A stretch of 64,000 bases of DNA from an uncultured Dorea sp. Lineage in GTDB: Bacteria > Bacillota > Clostridia > Lachnospirales > Lachnospiraceae. Below, piece after piece: positions 33,591 through 42,517 of this stretch; position 1 is the first letter of the stretch; each line of letters begins with the position of its first letter. The stretch is from positions 33,279-97,278 of the forward strand of contig CAJUTH010000007.1 in assembly GCA_910589275.1 (NCBI GenBank). Reading direction: 5' to 3'. A program made the translations under genes and the position numbers. A model generated the notes under the pieces. It saw nothing but the letters and a program-made list of their open reading frames with translations, was not told the DNA's origin and searched no databases.

Positions 33591-35156
33591 ATGAAAAAGG
33601 GAAAGCTGATGTTCGTTCCGGTGTTTTTGTTAGCCGCCGTCTTACTGTGTGCAGGCTGCAGCAGGGGAAAGGCAACCACCATGCAGTTGATGAAAACGGA
33701 GGGAAGCGTGGGTATCACCGACGCCGAAAAGAAGAGCATAGAACCCAAGGAAAGCTTGATGTTATACAGCGGTTATAGCATGGAAACCGAGGAAGCCAGC
33801 TATGCATGGATCAATCTGGACAGTGTCAAACTGACGAAAATGGACGAGGACAGCAGGGTCGGGATACAAAAGGACGGAGAAAAGCTGGAAGTACAGGTGG
33901 ACCGGGGGAAATTGTTTTTTAACGTGACAGAGCCTTTAAAGGAAGAGGAGACTCTGGATATTCACACTTCCACGATGGCTGTGGGCATCAGAGGTACCTG
34001 TGGGTGGGTGAATACAGAAGATAAAACGCATGCGCAGGTTTCTGTTTTAGAGGGAACGGTGACCGTGACGGCCTTTGGAAGCGGAGAAACGGTTAAGGTG
34101 TCCGACGGAGAGACGGCGGAGGTCGTTGTGAGCGAGGACGGAGAAGTAACGATTCGTGTAACCAAGTTCAAGGAAAGAAGCATCCCCCGCTTTGTGCTGG
34201 ACGAGCTGGAGCAGGATGAGGAGCTGGCCGGGACAATTTTGGATGCATCCGGTCTGGATGTGCTGAATCCGCCCACGGAAGAAGAACTTGCCCGTGAGGC
34301 ATATGAAGAGATTTTAGAGGAGTATCTGGACGCTCAGCAAAATGCGCTCCCTTATGATGAATATAGTGAGAACTGGGAAGAAATGAGAGGGAACCTTGAG
34401 ACAAACCTGGCAAATTACCCGGATTTGTGCACTACATATTTCAATTACTATGCGTCCGGAAACTACCCCCTCTATCATGCGTATTATGATCTGGACCAAA
34501 ACGGCACGGATGAATTGTTTATCGGCGTGGAATGGTATGGGCGGACGATCCTGTTAGATGTCTACGCCTTTGACGGAGAGAAAGCCGTATCCATAAGCGG
34601 CTATGAGCCGGATCCCGAATTTGAGGTGGAACATAGTACAGTGACCGGGGACGGCCTCTTTATTGATGCCAGAGGAAATGGAGGAATGACCTCCGGTATT
34701 GTTTACCGGCTGGGGCCGGACGGCTTTACGCTGGAGCGTGTGACGGATGAGAACGTGCCGCAGGGAATCTATAACCAACTGGATCTATCTGATCATGGCG
34801 GTGAGATTACTGGGCTGCTTCAGTGGGCGGAGATGGGGACGGAGAGTCCTTCCGGTACGGAGGAGAACATAAATTACGACGATTATGTAGGAGATTTTTC
34901 CAGCAGTCAGTCCGGAACAAGTCTGGGGATCCAGCCGAACGGCGGAGGATATGTGTTGTCCGTACCCCGTCCCGGAGATCCCACTCATTCGGATACTTAT
35001 GATCTTGAGGTGAAAGACGGAGCATTTCAGGTGGTATCATGGCAGACCGGGCGGCCAGTCCTGATACTGACGCCGCAGGAGGGAGAGCTTCTGGTCGAGA
35101 GCACAGGCGAGGACGAATATCTGGATTATCTGAGCGGACGGTACAGCCCTCGGTAA
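33591..35156 (+). CDS. FecR-domain lipoprotein
   Basis: A predicted surface lipoprotein, 521 aa. The signal peptide ends in lipobox LLCAGC (Cys at about residue 20). A FecR domain occupies about residues 30-190 (TEGSVGITDAEKK through the HTSTMAVGIRGTCGWVN strand). A short Asp-rich segment, DLDQNGTDELFIG near residue 305, resembles a calcium-binding loop. The remainder is beta-rich with no clear family. Start 33591 is chosen for TTTTGGAGGAAAG. The usual sigma/FecR partner genes are absent. It stands alone with a terminator after it. Confidence 0.8.
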   Translation: MKKGKLMFVPVFLLAAVLLCAGCSRGKATTMQLMKTEGSVGITDAEKKSIEPKESLMLYSGYSMETEEASYAWINLDSVKLTKMDEDSRVGIQKDGEKLEVQVDRGKLFFNVTEPLKEEETLDIHTSTMAVGIRGTCGWVNTEDKTHAQVSVLEGTVTVTAFGSGETVKVSDGETAEVVVSEDGEVTIRVTKFKERSIPRFVLDELEQDEELAGTILDASGLDVLNPPTEEELAREAYEEILEEYLDAQQNALPYDEYSENWEEMRGNLETNLANYPDLCTTYFNYYASGNYPLYHAYYDLDQNGTDELFIGVEWYGRTILLDVYAFDGEKAVSISGYEPDPEFEVEHSTVTGDGLFIDARGNGGMTSGIVYRLGPDGFTLERVTDENVPQGIYNQLDLSDHGGEITGLLQWAEMGTESPSGTEENINYDDYVGDFSSSQSGTSLGIQPNGGGYVLSVPRPGDPTHSDTYDLEVKDGAFQVVSWQTGRPVLILTPQEGELLVESTGEDEYLDYLSGRYSPR

Positions 35157-35206
35157 AAGTGGAGGAATAAGAACATATCTACCTCTGAAATGGAATAGGA
35201 AAAGAA

Positions 35207-35268
35207 AAAGAAGCCGAAACTGTTAACGGTCAGGATGAACATGACCGGGAGCAGTTTCGGTTTCTTTT
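35207..35268 (+). terminator. Terminator of the FecR lipoprotein gene
   Basis: A 16-bp arm beginning AAAGAAGCCGAAACTG (35207-35222) pairs with CAGTTTCGGTTTCTTT (35252-35267); a small nested GGTCA/TGACC hairpin occupies the loop. Confidence 0.85.
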
Positions 35269-35344
35269 GCCATGAAATCAGGATGTAACAGTTTTACAGA
35301 AGGGTGAACAGTTGCATAAAAATTCTAAAAAAAGTATAAACTGA

Positions 35345-35372
35345 TTGACTTATTCCTGCGGAGTGGTAAAAT
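35345..35372 (+). promoter_or_regulatory. Promoter of the MarR-ABC exporter operon
   Basis: TTGACT (35345-35350) and TAAAAT (35367-35372) with a 16-bp spacer. The transcript start would fall in the tandem repeat that follows. Confidence 0.7.
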
Positions 35373-35383
35373 AATGTTTGGCA

Positions 35384-35428
35384 TCGAACTATTTGCACTC
35401 GAACAATTTGGAGCCGAACAGTCGGATG
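35384..35428 (+). promoter_or_regulatory. Three 15-bp tandem repeats, likely operator of the MarR protein
   Basis: TCGAACTATTTGCAC, TCGAACAATTTGGAG and CCGAACAGTCGGATG lie head to tail at the transcription start. MarR regulators bind such sites to block their own operon. The repeats share YCGAAC but are not strong palindromes. The assignment is inferred from position. Confidence 0.5.
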
Positions 35429-35491
35429 CCGCAGGCAGTATGCTTTTGGCGTACTGTTTTGTGAAAACGAAAGAATAGGAAGTGATTGCAG

Positions 35492-36025
35492 ATGAAGAAT
35501 TTTGACCCTTGCTCTTCCGGAGAGATTGGCAGGGAGATTCCGGTTGGCCCGCTCATCCACAGAGTAGATAAAATGCTGTCTAGAAATATGGCGGCGCAGA
35601 TGCGCGCGGCCGGGATGGATGAAATTACCCTGATGCACGGATGGATCATCCGCTATTTGTATGAGAAGCGGGAAGAGGAGATTTTCCAGAAGGATATTGA
35701 AAAATTCTTTTCAATAGGAAGGTCTACAGTAACGAATATCATACAGCTAATGGAGAAAAACGGCTATATTGCAAGGGAGTCCGTGCCGGGAGACGCAAGA
35801 CTTAAGAAGGTGAAGCTGACGGAGAAGGGAATCGTCAATCACGAGATGGTGAAGGCTTTTATAACTAGGCTGGATAGGAGTCTAATCCGGGGAATCAGCG
35901 AGGAGGAGCTGGATACCTTCTATACCGTGATGAATAAAATAAGAGGCAACCTGAGATGGAATCAGGGAGCCGGAGAGGAGGATGCACATGCTGCGTGTAT
36001 TATTGAGGGAAGTGAAGGAATTTAA
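35492..36025 (+). CDS. MarR-family transcription regulator
   Basis: Winged-helix regulator, 177 aa. Start 35492 is chosen over a TTG six bases earlier. FFSIGRSTVTNIIQLMEKNGYI is the recognition helix region, and RESVPGDARLKKVKLTEKG is the family wing. It heads an operon with two ABC exporter genes and overlaps the first by 38 bases, the usual layout for a repressor of a drug exporter. Control probably acts through the 15-bp repeats just upstream. Confidence 0.92.
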   Translation: MKNFDPCSSGEIGREIPVGPLIHRVDKMLSRNMAAQMRAAGMDEITLMHGWIIRYLYEKREEEIFQKDIEKFFSIGRSTVTNIIQLMEKNGYIARESVPGDARLKKVKLTEKGIVNHEMVKAFITRLDRSLIRGISEEELDTFYTVMNKIRGNLRWNQGAGEEDAHAACIIEGSEGI

Positions 36026-37736
36026 ACGGGCCTCAATTGTTACGCCGGTTTTTATGATTCTGGAGGTGCTGATGGAAATGGTCATTCCGTTTCTGATGGC
36101 GTCTATTATTGACGACGGTGTGAATGCCGGCGATATCAGACATATCTACCGGGTAGGAGGGCTGATGATTGTGGCTGCGCTGATCGGACTGTTTGCGGGG
36201 ATGGCAGGCGGCAGGTACGGAGCCAAGGCCAGTACAGGATTTGCAAGGAATCTAAGAGAAGCGATGTTTAACAGGATCCAGACCTTTTCCTTTGCCAATA
36301 TTGATAAATTCAGCACGGCGGGTCTTGTTACCCGTCTGACGACAGATGTTACCAATATCCAAAATGCCTATCAGATGACGCTCCGAATGTTTATGCGTGC
36401 GCCGGCGAGCCTGATCTGCGCCATGACGATGGCTTTTTTAATCAACCAGAGACTGGCCAGCATTTATCTGGCGGCAGTAGCTATTCTGGCGGTTCTGCTG
36501 TTTTTCCTTTTGCGGAGGGCGACCAGATATTTTCAGATGATTTTTCCGAAATATGACGACCTGAATGCGTCGGTTCAAGAAAATGTTTCGGCGATCCGTG
36601 TAGTAAAGGCGTATGTCAGGGAGAAGGAGGAGACCCTGAAATTCCGGAAGGCAAATGAGAACATTTACAATATTTTTGTGAAGGCGGAAAAAAATGTCAT
36701 TGTCAACGCGCCGCTGATGCAGACGACGGTGTATACCTGTATCCTTCTGATTAGCTGGATTGGGGCGAAGCTTATCGTGTCTTCCGAGCTGACTACCGGA
36801 GAACTGATGAGCCTTTTAGCCTACTGCATGAATATTTTGATGAGTTTGATGATGCTGTCGATGATTTTCGTGATGATATCTATGAGTATTGCCAGTGCGC
36901 GCCGGATCAGCGAGGTACTTTCGGAGGAAAGTACGCTGACGAATCCAGAGCATCCGGTGATGGAGGTTCCTGATGGGAGCATTGAATTTCGGGAGGTGGA
37001 TTTTTCCTATAATAAAGATGTGGCGGCGCCGGTGCTTTTGCAGATTGATCTGTCCATTCATTCCGGCGAGACAATTGGAATCCTAGGCGCTACCGGAAGC
37101 GCTAAGACCAGTCTGGTAAATCTGATCAGCAGGCTGTACGACGTGACGGCCGGAGAGGTCTTAGTGGGAGGGCATAATGTAAAGGATTATGATATGGAGG
37201 TCCTGCGCAATCAGGTTTCCGTGGTGCTGCAGAACAATGTGCTGTTCTCCGGGACGATTTTTGATAACCTGCGCTGGGGAAATAAGGAGGCGACGGACGA
37301 GGAATGTATGGAAGCCTGCCGTCTAGCCTGCGCGGATGAGTTTATCCGGCGGTTTCCAGAAGGATACCATACGTACATCGAACAGGGCGGAACCAATGTA
37401 TCCGGCGGGCAAAAGCAGAGACTTTGTATTGCGAGAGCCCTCTTAAAGAAGCCTAAGATCCTGATTTTAGATGACAGCACCAGCGCGGTGGATACGGCGA
37501 CGGATGCGAGGATCCGCAGGGCGTTTCGGGAAGAAATCCCGAATACCACAAAGATTATCATTTCCCAGAGAATTTCCAGTATTCAGGATGCGGACCGGAT
37601 CCTTGTATTAGAGGACGGCTGCGTGGACGGTTTTGGAACCCATGAGGAATTGTTAGAAACCAATAGTATTTACCGCGAGGTCTATGAGTCTCAGACTCAG
37701 GGCGGCGGAGATTTTGATGTAAAGGCAGGTGAGTAG
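35988..37736 (+). CDS. ABC exporter subunit with degenerate ATP site
   Basis: Half-transporter with a six-helix membrane domain (about residues 15-305) and an ATPase domain (about 335-575), 582 aa. Walker A reads GATGSAKTS, with Ala before the Lys where GKS is usual. The signature NVSGGQKQR is intact. Walker B is followed by Asp rather than Glu (ILILDDSTSAVD), a known mark of the non-catalytic site in heterodimeric exporters. Start 35988 suits GAGAGGAGG best; 35982 is possible. It pairs with the next gene, two bases apart. Confidence 0.92.
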   Translation: MLRVLLREVKEFKRASIVTPVFMILEVLMEMVIPFLMASIIDDGVNAGDIRHIYRVGGLMIVAALIGLFAGMAGGRYGAKASTGFARNLREAMFNRIQTFSFANIDKFSTAGLVTRLTTDVTNIQNAYQMTLRMFMRAPASLICAMTMAFLINQRLASIYLAAVAILAVLLFFLLRRATRYFQMIFPKYDDLNASVQENVSAIRVVKAYVREKEETLKFRKANENIYNIFVKAEKNVIVNAPLMQTTVYTCILLISWIGAKLIVSSELTTGELMSLLAYCMNILMSLMMLSMIFVMISMSIASARRISEVLSEESTLTNPEHPVMEVPDGSIEFREVDFSYNKDVAAPVLLQIDLSIHSGETIGILGATGSAKTSLVNLISRLYDVTAGEVLVGGHNVKDYDMEVLRNQVSVVLQNNVLFSGTIFDNLRWGNKEATDEECMEACRLACADEFIRRFPEGYHTYIEQGGTNVSGGQKQRLCIARALLKKPKILILDDSTSAVDTATDARIRRAFREEIPNTTKIIISQRISSIQDADRILVLEDGCVDGFGTHEELLETNSIYREVYESQTQGGGDFDVKAGE

Positions 37737-37738
37737 AG

Positions 37739-39640
37739 ATGGCACAGCATCCAAGACAGATGCGGGGCATGAAACCCAGCGTTAAGAATCCAGGAAAGAT
37801 TTTTAAGCGGATTATGAGCTATGTGTTCCGCAAATATAAGCTTCATTTTATGGCGGTTGTGGTATTGATCTTTATCGGGGTAATCGCCAACGTTCAGGGG
37901 ACGCTGTTTATGCAGAAGCTGATCGATAATTATATTACGCCCTTCCTGCTAAGCGATACGCCGAATTTTACTCCTCTTGCAAGAGCCATCGGGAGAGTGG
38001 CGGTATTTTACGCGGTGGGGGTTCTTTCGGTCTATCTTTATAACCGGCTTATGGTATATGTGACCCAAGGAACCTTAAAGGAGCTTAGGGATGATTTGTT
38101 TTCCCATATGGAGCAGCTTCCGATCCGGTATTTTGATACCCATGCCCATGGGGATATCATGTCGATTTACACCAATGACATTGATACCTTAAGGCAGATG
38201 ATCAGCCAGAGTATTCCGCAATTTTTGAATAGTGGGATAACGATTGTAAGCGTTCTTTTTAGCATGCTGATGTTAAATATTCCTCTTACCTTCGTTACGC
38301 TGGCTATGGTGGGCGTGATGTTAGTCTGCACGAAGAAAGCCACTGGGCAGAGTGGAAACTATTTCCTGCAGCAGCAGAAGAATCTGGGCGCGGTAAACGG
38401 TTATATCGAAGAGATGATGAATGGTCAGAAGGTGGTGAAGGTGTTCTGCCATGAGGAGGAGAGCAAGGAACGGTTCAAGGAGTTGAACGACGCACTGTAT
38501 GTAAGCGCGGACCGGGCGAATACTTTTTCTAATATTCTAGGACCTATTAACGCGCAGCTTGGCAACGTGAGCTATGTGCTCTGCGCTATCGTGGGCGGAG
38601 CCTTGGCGTTAAACGGCGTTGGCGGCTTTACACTTGGAGGGCTTGCAAGCTTCCTGACGTTCAATAAGAGTTTCAGTATGCCGATCAATCAGGTCAGCAT
38701 GCAGCTAAATGCCATTGTAATGGCTATGGCGGGCGCAAACCGGATTTTTGCTCTTCTGGACGAGGAAACGGAGTCGGACGAGGGCTATGTGACGCTGGTA
38801 AATGCAAAGGAGCAGAATGGAAAGCTTGTACCTACAGAAGAACGTACCGGACGCTGGGCATGGAAGCATACCCATAAGTCGGACGGAACCACGGATTACG
38901 TAGAGGTGCAGGGAAATGTGGTGTTTAATGAGGTGGACTTTGGATACACAGATGAAAAGATCGTGCTCCACGACGTGAAGTTATTTGCAGAGCCGGGGCA
39001 GAAGATTGCGTTTGTGGGTTCTACCGGAGCCGGAAAGACCACGATCACCAACCTGATTAACCGTTTTTATGATATTCAGGACGGAAAGATCCGCTATGAC
39101 GGAATCAATATTAATAAAATCAAGAAATCCGACCTTAGAAGGTCTCTGGGGATCGTGCTTCAGGATACTCATTTATTTACGGGAACCGTCATGGAAAATA
39201 TCCGGTTCGGCAGGCTGGACGCCAGCGATGAGGAAGTGATTGCGGCGGCGAAGCTGGCCAACGCCCACGGCTTTATCAACCGTCTGCCGGATGGCTATGA
39301 GACCATGCTGACCGGGGACGGCGCTTCCTTAAGCCAGGGGCAGAGGCAGCTCCTTGCCATTGCAAGGGCGGCGGTTGCAGACCCGCCGGTACTGATCCTA
39401 GACGAGGCCACCAGCTCCATTGATACTAGGACGGAGCGCATCGTGCAGGAGGGCATGGACCGTCTGATGAATGGAAGGACCACGTTTGTGATCGCCCACA
39501 GGCTGTCTACGGTAAGAAATTCCGACTGTATCATGGTGCTGGAGCAGGGAAGGATTATTGAGCGGGGAACCCATGAACAGTTGATTGAGGAGAAGGGGAA
39601 GTATTACCAGCTTTATACCGGAAATGCGATCAGCGCTTAG
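37739..39640 (+). CDS. ABC exporter subunit with catalytic ATP site
   Basis: Partner half-transporter, 633 aa, with six membrane helices (about residues 35-330) and an ATPase domain (about 390-625). Walker A GSTGAGKTT is standard, and Walker B ends in Glu (VLILDEATSSID). The signature is LSQGQRQ, with Gln instead of Gly at one position, matching the asymmetric pairing seen in BmrCD/TM287-288 type exporters. It starts 2 bases after the stop of the preceding half. Substrate is unknown, likely a drug or peptide. Confidence 0.93.
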   Translation: MAQHPRQMRGMKPSVKNPGKIFKRIMSYVFRKYKLHFMAVVVLIFIGVIANVQGTLFMQKLIDNYITPFLLSDTPNFTPLARAIGRVAVFYAVGVLSVYLYNRLMVYVTQGTLKELRDDLFSHMEQLPIRYFDTHAHGDIMSIYTNDIDTLRQMISQSIPQFLNSGITIVSVLFSMLMLNIPLTFVTLAMVGVMLVCTKKATGQSGNYFLQQQKNLGAVNGYIEEMMNGQKVVKVFCHEEESKERFKELNDALYVSADRANTFSNILGPINAQLGNVSYVLCAIVGGALALNGVGGFTLGGLASFLTFNKSFSMPINQVSMQLNAIVMAMAGANRIFALLDEETESDEGYVTLVNAKEQNGKLVPTEERTGRWAWKHTHKSDGTTDYVEVQGNVVFNEVDFGYTDEKIVLHDVKLFAEPGQKIAFVGSTGAGKTTITNLINRFYDIQDGKIRYDGININKIKKSDLRRSLGIVLQDTHLFTGTVMENIRFGRLDASDEEVIAAAKLANAHGFINRLPDGYETMLTGDGASLSQGQRQLLAIARAAVADPPVLILDEATSSIDTRTERIVQEGMDRLMNGRTTFVIAHRLSTVRNSDCIMVLEQGRIIERGTHEQLIEEKGKYYQLYTGNAISA

Positions 39641-39703
39641 AAGTTTTATATAGGAATAAATACAGAAGCCGCAGGAAGATATTTGGTGCGGCTGACACTA
39701 GCG

Positions 39704-39757
39704 GAGCTGCCGGGAACTATGGTGTGATGAACCATTCGTTTCCGGCAGCTCTGTTTT
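39704..39757 (+). terminator. Terminator of the exporter operon
   Basis: GAGCTGCCGG (39704-39713) pairs with CCGGCAGCTC (39742-39751), with an inner hairpin and a following TGTTTTT. It also separates this operon from the convergent MerR gene. Confidence 0.8.
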
Positions 39758-39773
39758 TCGTACTGGATTGGAT

Positions 39774-40235
39774 TTAATTATCCGGCTGGATGGTTTTCAT
39801 TTTCCGGCGGATGTTTCGGTACTGTGTGGGAACCTCATCAGGAGAAAGGGAGCGGACCTTTTCTTCGGTGCCGTCCTTTACCGCCTGTTCATAATACCAG
39901 CACTTAAATTCCAGCAGATCGAGGGTTTCCTGCAAATCTTTGATCTGTTCTCTGACAGCCTCCCGCCGTGTCTGAAAGAGGGTGAGTCGTCCGGCGAGAG
40001 AGGATTCGTCGCCCTGCCTTGCCATCTCGGTAAAAAGCTTGATATCCTTGATCGACAGGCCGGACTGCTTCAGACAGCCGATGACCTTCAGCCATTCGTA
40101 ATCTTTTTCGGTAAACATGCGGATTCCGCCGCTGGAGCGTTCTACAAAAGGAAGCAGGCCCTCTTTATCATAGTAGCGCAGGGTAGAAGCGGGGACGCCC
40201 AGTATTTTTGCCATTTCTCCAACTGTATACAGCAT
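39774..40235 (-). CDS. MerR-family regulator
   Basis: 153 aa with an N-terminal MerR helix-turn-helix (TVGEMAKILGVPASTLRYYDKEGLL) and a helical dimerisation stalk. There is no large ligand domain; single Cys residues near positions 74 and 111 are present but no metal-binding cluster is evident. The ATG follows AAAGGAGGAC. It diverges from the flavodoxin gene, whose promoter has the long spacer typical of MerR-activated promoters, so flavodoxin is the likely target. Confidence 0.9.
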   Translation of the reverse strand: MLYTVGEMAKILGVPASTLRYYDKEGLLPFVERSSGGIRMFTEKDYEWLKVIGCLKQSGLSIKDIKLFTEMARQGDESSLAGRLTLFQTRREAVREQIKDLQETLDLLEFKCWYYEQAVKDGTEEKVRSLSPDEVPTQYRNIRRKMKTIQPDN

Positions 40236-40248
40236 AATGTCCTCCTTT

Positions 40249-40326
40249 GTTACTGTTTACTTTGTTTATAGCCGCCGCTGCAAATCCATTGAAAACTCGT
40301 TTCGCGAATGGGATTTGAACGGTAAC
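40249..40326. repeat. Copy of the dispersed repeat, inverted, between MerR and flavodoxin genes
   Basis: Starts GTTACTGTTTAC and ends GGTAAC, with inner hairpin arms CAAATCCATT (40281-40290) and AATGGGATTTG (about 40307-40318). It lacks the GTACTTTGC hairpin of the fuller copy and is in the reverse orientation. Confidence 0.7.
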
Positions 40327-40365
40327 ATTTCTTTACAATTTTTTCCTGTAAAAGAAAAATATCTA

Positions 40366-40396
40366 TTGACTTAAAGTATGCTTTAGGTTGTATGAT
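40366..40396 (+). promoter_or_regulatory. MerR-type promoter of the flavodoxin gene
   Basis: TTGACT (40366-40371) and TATGAT (40391-40396) are 19 bp apart, the lengthened spacer that MerR proteins correct by DNA untwisting. The spacer includes the dyad TAAAG-TATG-CTTTA. The adjacent divergent MerR gene is the likely activator. Confidence 0.8.
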
Positions 40397-40466
40397 TAAG
40401 TTGAACTTATTATAAGAGGTTTGATTTTATATGTCAATGACAATGTGTGTAAGGAGGATTTCAACG

Positions 40467-40949
40467 ATGAGTAAGATATTGACAGCGTATTTTAGCGCAA
40501 GCGGAGTGACTAGAAGGGTAGCGGAGAAGCTGGCAAAGGAAACAGGGGCGGATCTGTTTGAGATTGAGCCGGAGATTCCATATACGGATGCGGATCTTGA
40601 CTGGATGGATAAAAAGAGCCGGAGCACTGTGGAGATGAACGACAGGGGATGCCGCCCGGCGATCCGCTCTAGAGTGGAGAATATGGAGCAGTATGAGGTG
40701 GTGTTTGTGGGATTTCCGGTGTGGTGGTACCGGGAGCCGTCTATCATAGATACCTTTATGGAACAGTATGACTTTACCGGGAAGACGGTTGTGCCTTTTG
40801 CCACGTCGGGGGGAAGCGGCCTTGGAAGTTCAAGGAAAAATATGCAGGCGCTGTCTGCGGGGGCGCGGGTAGAAGAAGGGAAACGTTTTAGCGCGGGCGT
40901 ATCCGGCAGAGAGCTGGCCGGCTGGGCGGCAGAGTGGATTGCTGGATGA
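40467..40949 (+). CDS. Flavodoxin family protein
   Basis: A 160-aa flavodoxin-fold protein. The FMN phosphate loop is near residues 9-15 (FSASGVTRRVAEKL), and GFPVWWYREPSIIDTF near 80 is the typical aromatic loop. Start 40467 is chosen for AAGGAGGATT. It probably carries electrons or acts as a small FMN-dependent reductase. Its promoter has a 19-bp spacer facing a MerR gene, implying inducible expression under a small-molecule or redox stress. The following B3/B4-domain gene lies 66 bp on. Confidence 0.9.
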   Translation: MSKILTAYFSASGVTRRVAEKLAKETGADLFEIEPEIPYTDADLDWMDKKSRSTVEMNDRGCRPAIRSRVENMEQYEVVFVGFPVWWYREPSIIDTFMEQYDFTGKTVVPFATSGGSGLGSSRKNMQALSAGARVEEGKRFSAGVSGRELAGWAAEWIAG

Positions 40950-41015
40950 TAGCTGCTTCTTGACAGAAAGGAAGCTGCTGGGTAAACTGAAAGCAGACAG
41001 AGAGGTGGGATAAGG

Positions 41016-41684
41016 ATGAAAAAATGTTTGAAGATCGACCAAACTATGAAACAGAAGTGGCCTCACACCAGAGTAGGGTGTTTCCAGTATAAAGCGGCGG
41101 TTGAGAAGAAGAATGAGGCGATGTGGAAGTATCTGAAAAAGGATATTTTTAAGAAGACAAAGGATGCGATCTTTGATTATGGGGTGAATGAGATCCCCAA
41201 TATTAAGGAATCCCGAATGGCTTATAAGGCTTTTGGAAAGGATCCCAGCCGTTACCGGGTATCGTCGGAGGCGCTGGTGCGCAGGATCGGGCAGGGAAAA
41301 GGACTGTACGAGGTTAATACGGTGGTGGATGTGAATAACCTGATCTCCATCGAGTCCGGTTTTTCCGTGGGTTCCTATGACGCGGCAAAGATTGCGGATG
41401 AGCTGGTATTCCGTATAGGAGAGTCTGGGGAGACCTACAAGGGAATCGGAAAGGACGAGATCAAGATCGACGGGCTTCCGGTATTGGCGGACGAAGCGGG
41501 AGCGATTGGAAGTTCCACCAGCGATTCAGAGCGGGCCATGATCACGGAGGAAGCGAAGGAGATCCTGACGCTAGTGTACTCCTTCTCGGACAACGAAGAT
41601 CTGGAGCAGGCAATGAAATATGGCAGAAGGTATCTGGAGGAGTACGCGGGAGCGGAAGAACTTCAGTGCTGGATTGTAGAATAA
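41016..41684 (+). CDS. B3/B4 tRNA-binding (editing) domain protein
   Basis: A 222-aa free-standing version of the B3/B4 domain found in the beta subunit of phenylalanyl-tRNA synthetase. The stretch SSEALVRRIGQGKGLYEVNTVVDVNNLISI followed by SGFSVGSYDAAKI is the diagnostic core. In the synthetase this fold clears Tyr mischarged onto tRNA-Phe; stand-alone proteins have no firmly shown role, though some remove mischarged amino acids. The ATG follows GAGAGGTGGG. It may be cotranscribed with the flavodoxin gene and ends in a strong terminator. Confidence 0.88.
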   Translation: MKKCLKIDQTMKQKWPHTRVGCFQYKAAVEKKNEAMWKYLKKDIFKKTKDAIFDYGVNEIPNIKESRMAYKAFGKDPSRYRVSSEALVRRIGQGKGLYEVNTVVDVNNLISIESGFSVGSYDAAKIADELVFRIGESGETYKGIGKDEIKIDGLPVLADEAGAIGSSTSDSERAMITEEAKEILTLVYSFSDNEDLEQAMKYGRRYLEEYAGAEELQCWIVE

Positions 41685-41702
41685 CTAACTAAGTAATGGG
41701 AA

Positions 41703-41750
41703 ATACCATATTACAGCAAAATTAAACGGCTGTAATATGGTATTTTTTTA
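41703..41750 (+). terminator. Terminator after the B3/B4-domain gene
   Basis: A perfect 15-bp stem, ATACCATATTACAGC with GCTGTAATATGGTAT (41703-41717 and 41729-41743), followed by TTTTTT. Confidence 0.9.
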
Positions 41751-41842
41751 CATAGATTTTACAATATCAAGGGAGTTCATTTGATTTAAATGATGTATAG
41801 TATATCTTGATTACTATTTTAAGATAGGAGAGGCGGTTTTCA

Positions 41843-42517
41843 ATGATTTATTGTGTGGAAGATGATAACGCAATTCGGGAGTTAATGATATATACCTTAG
41901 ATTCTGCCGGGTTTGAAGCAAGGGGATTTGCAGGGGGCAGAGAATTTTTTCGCGCGCTGGAAGAGGAAAAGCCGTATTTGGTTATGCTGGATATCATGCT
42001 GCCGGACGAGGATGGAATTGAGATACTCAAACGCCTCCGGAACCGGGCGGATACGGCGGAGCTTCCGGTGATTATGGCTACGGCGAGGGGGACGGAATAC
42101 GATAAGGTAATCGGACTTGATCTGGGCGCGGATGACTATATTGTAAAGCCCTTTGGAATGATGGAAATGATATCGCGCGTAAAGGCAGTGCTGCGGCGGA
42201 CGAGGCCGAAAGGAGACGTAAAGGTACGGCGTATTGGAAACCTTGAGATGAATACAGAGGAGCATAAAGTATTTTCTGATGGGAAACAGATTGAACTTAC
42301 CCGAAAGGAGTATGAACTCCTGCAGGTATTTATGTGCAGTCCCGGCAGGGCATTTACCAGAGAGCAGCTATTACAGAGCGTATGGGATTCGGATTATTTG
42401 GGCGAAACCCGTACAGTGGATGTTCATATCGGCACGCTGCGCACCAAGCTGAAAAGATGCAGCGCGTATATAGAGACGGTTCGCGGCGTAGGATACCGGA
42501 TGGAGGTAAGGCAATGA
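41843..42517 (+). CDS. PhoB-like OmpR-family response regulator
   Basis: Two-component response regulator, 224 aa. The receiver domain (about 1-120) has the acidic pair after MIYCVEDD, the phosphoacceptor Asp in VMLDIMLPDEDG (about residue 51) and the Lys in DYIVKPFG. The winged-helix DNA-binding domain (about 130-222) reads LTRKEYELLQVFMCSPGRAF. The ATG follows AGGAGAGGCGG. It overlaps the kinase gene by ATGA. With the downstream Na/Pi cotransporter, it likely responds to phosphate; no textbook Pho box was located. Confidence 0.93.
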   Translation: MIYCVEDDNAIRELMIYTLDSAGFEARGFAGGREFFRALEEEKPYLVMLDIMLPDEDGIEILKRLRNRADTAELPVIMATARGTEYDKVIGLDLGADDYIVKPFGMMEMISRVKAVLRRTRPKGDVKVRRIGNLEMNTEEHKVFSDGKQIELTRKEYELLQVFMCSPGRAFTREQLLQSVWDSDYLGETRTVDVHIGTLRTKLKRCSAYIETVRGVGYRMEVRQ

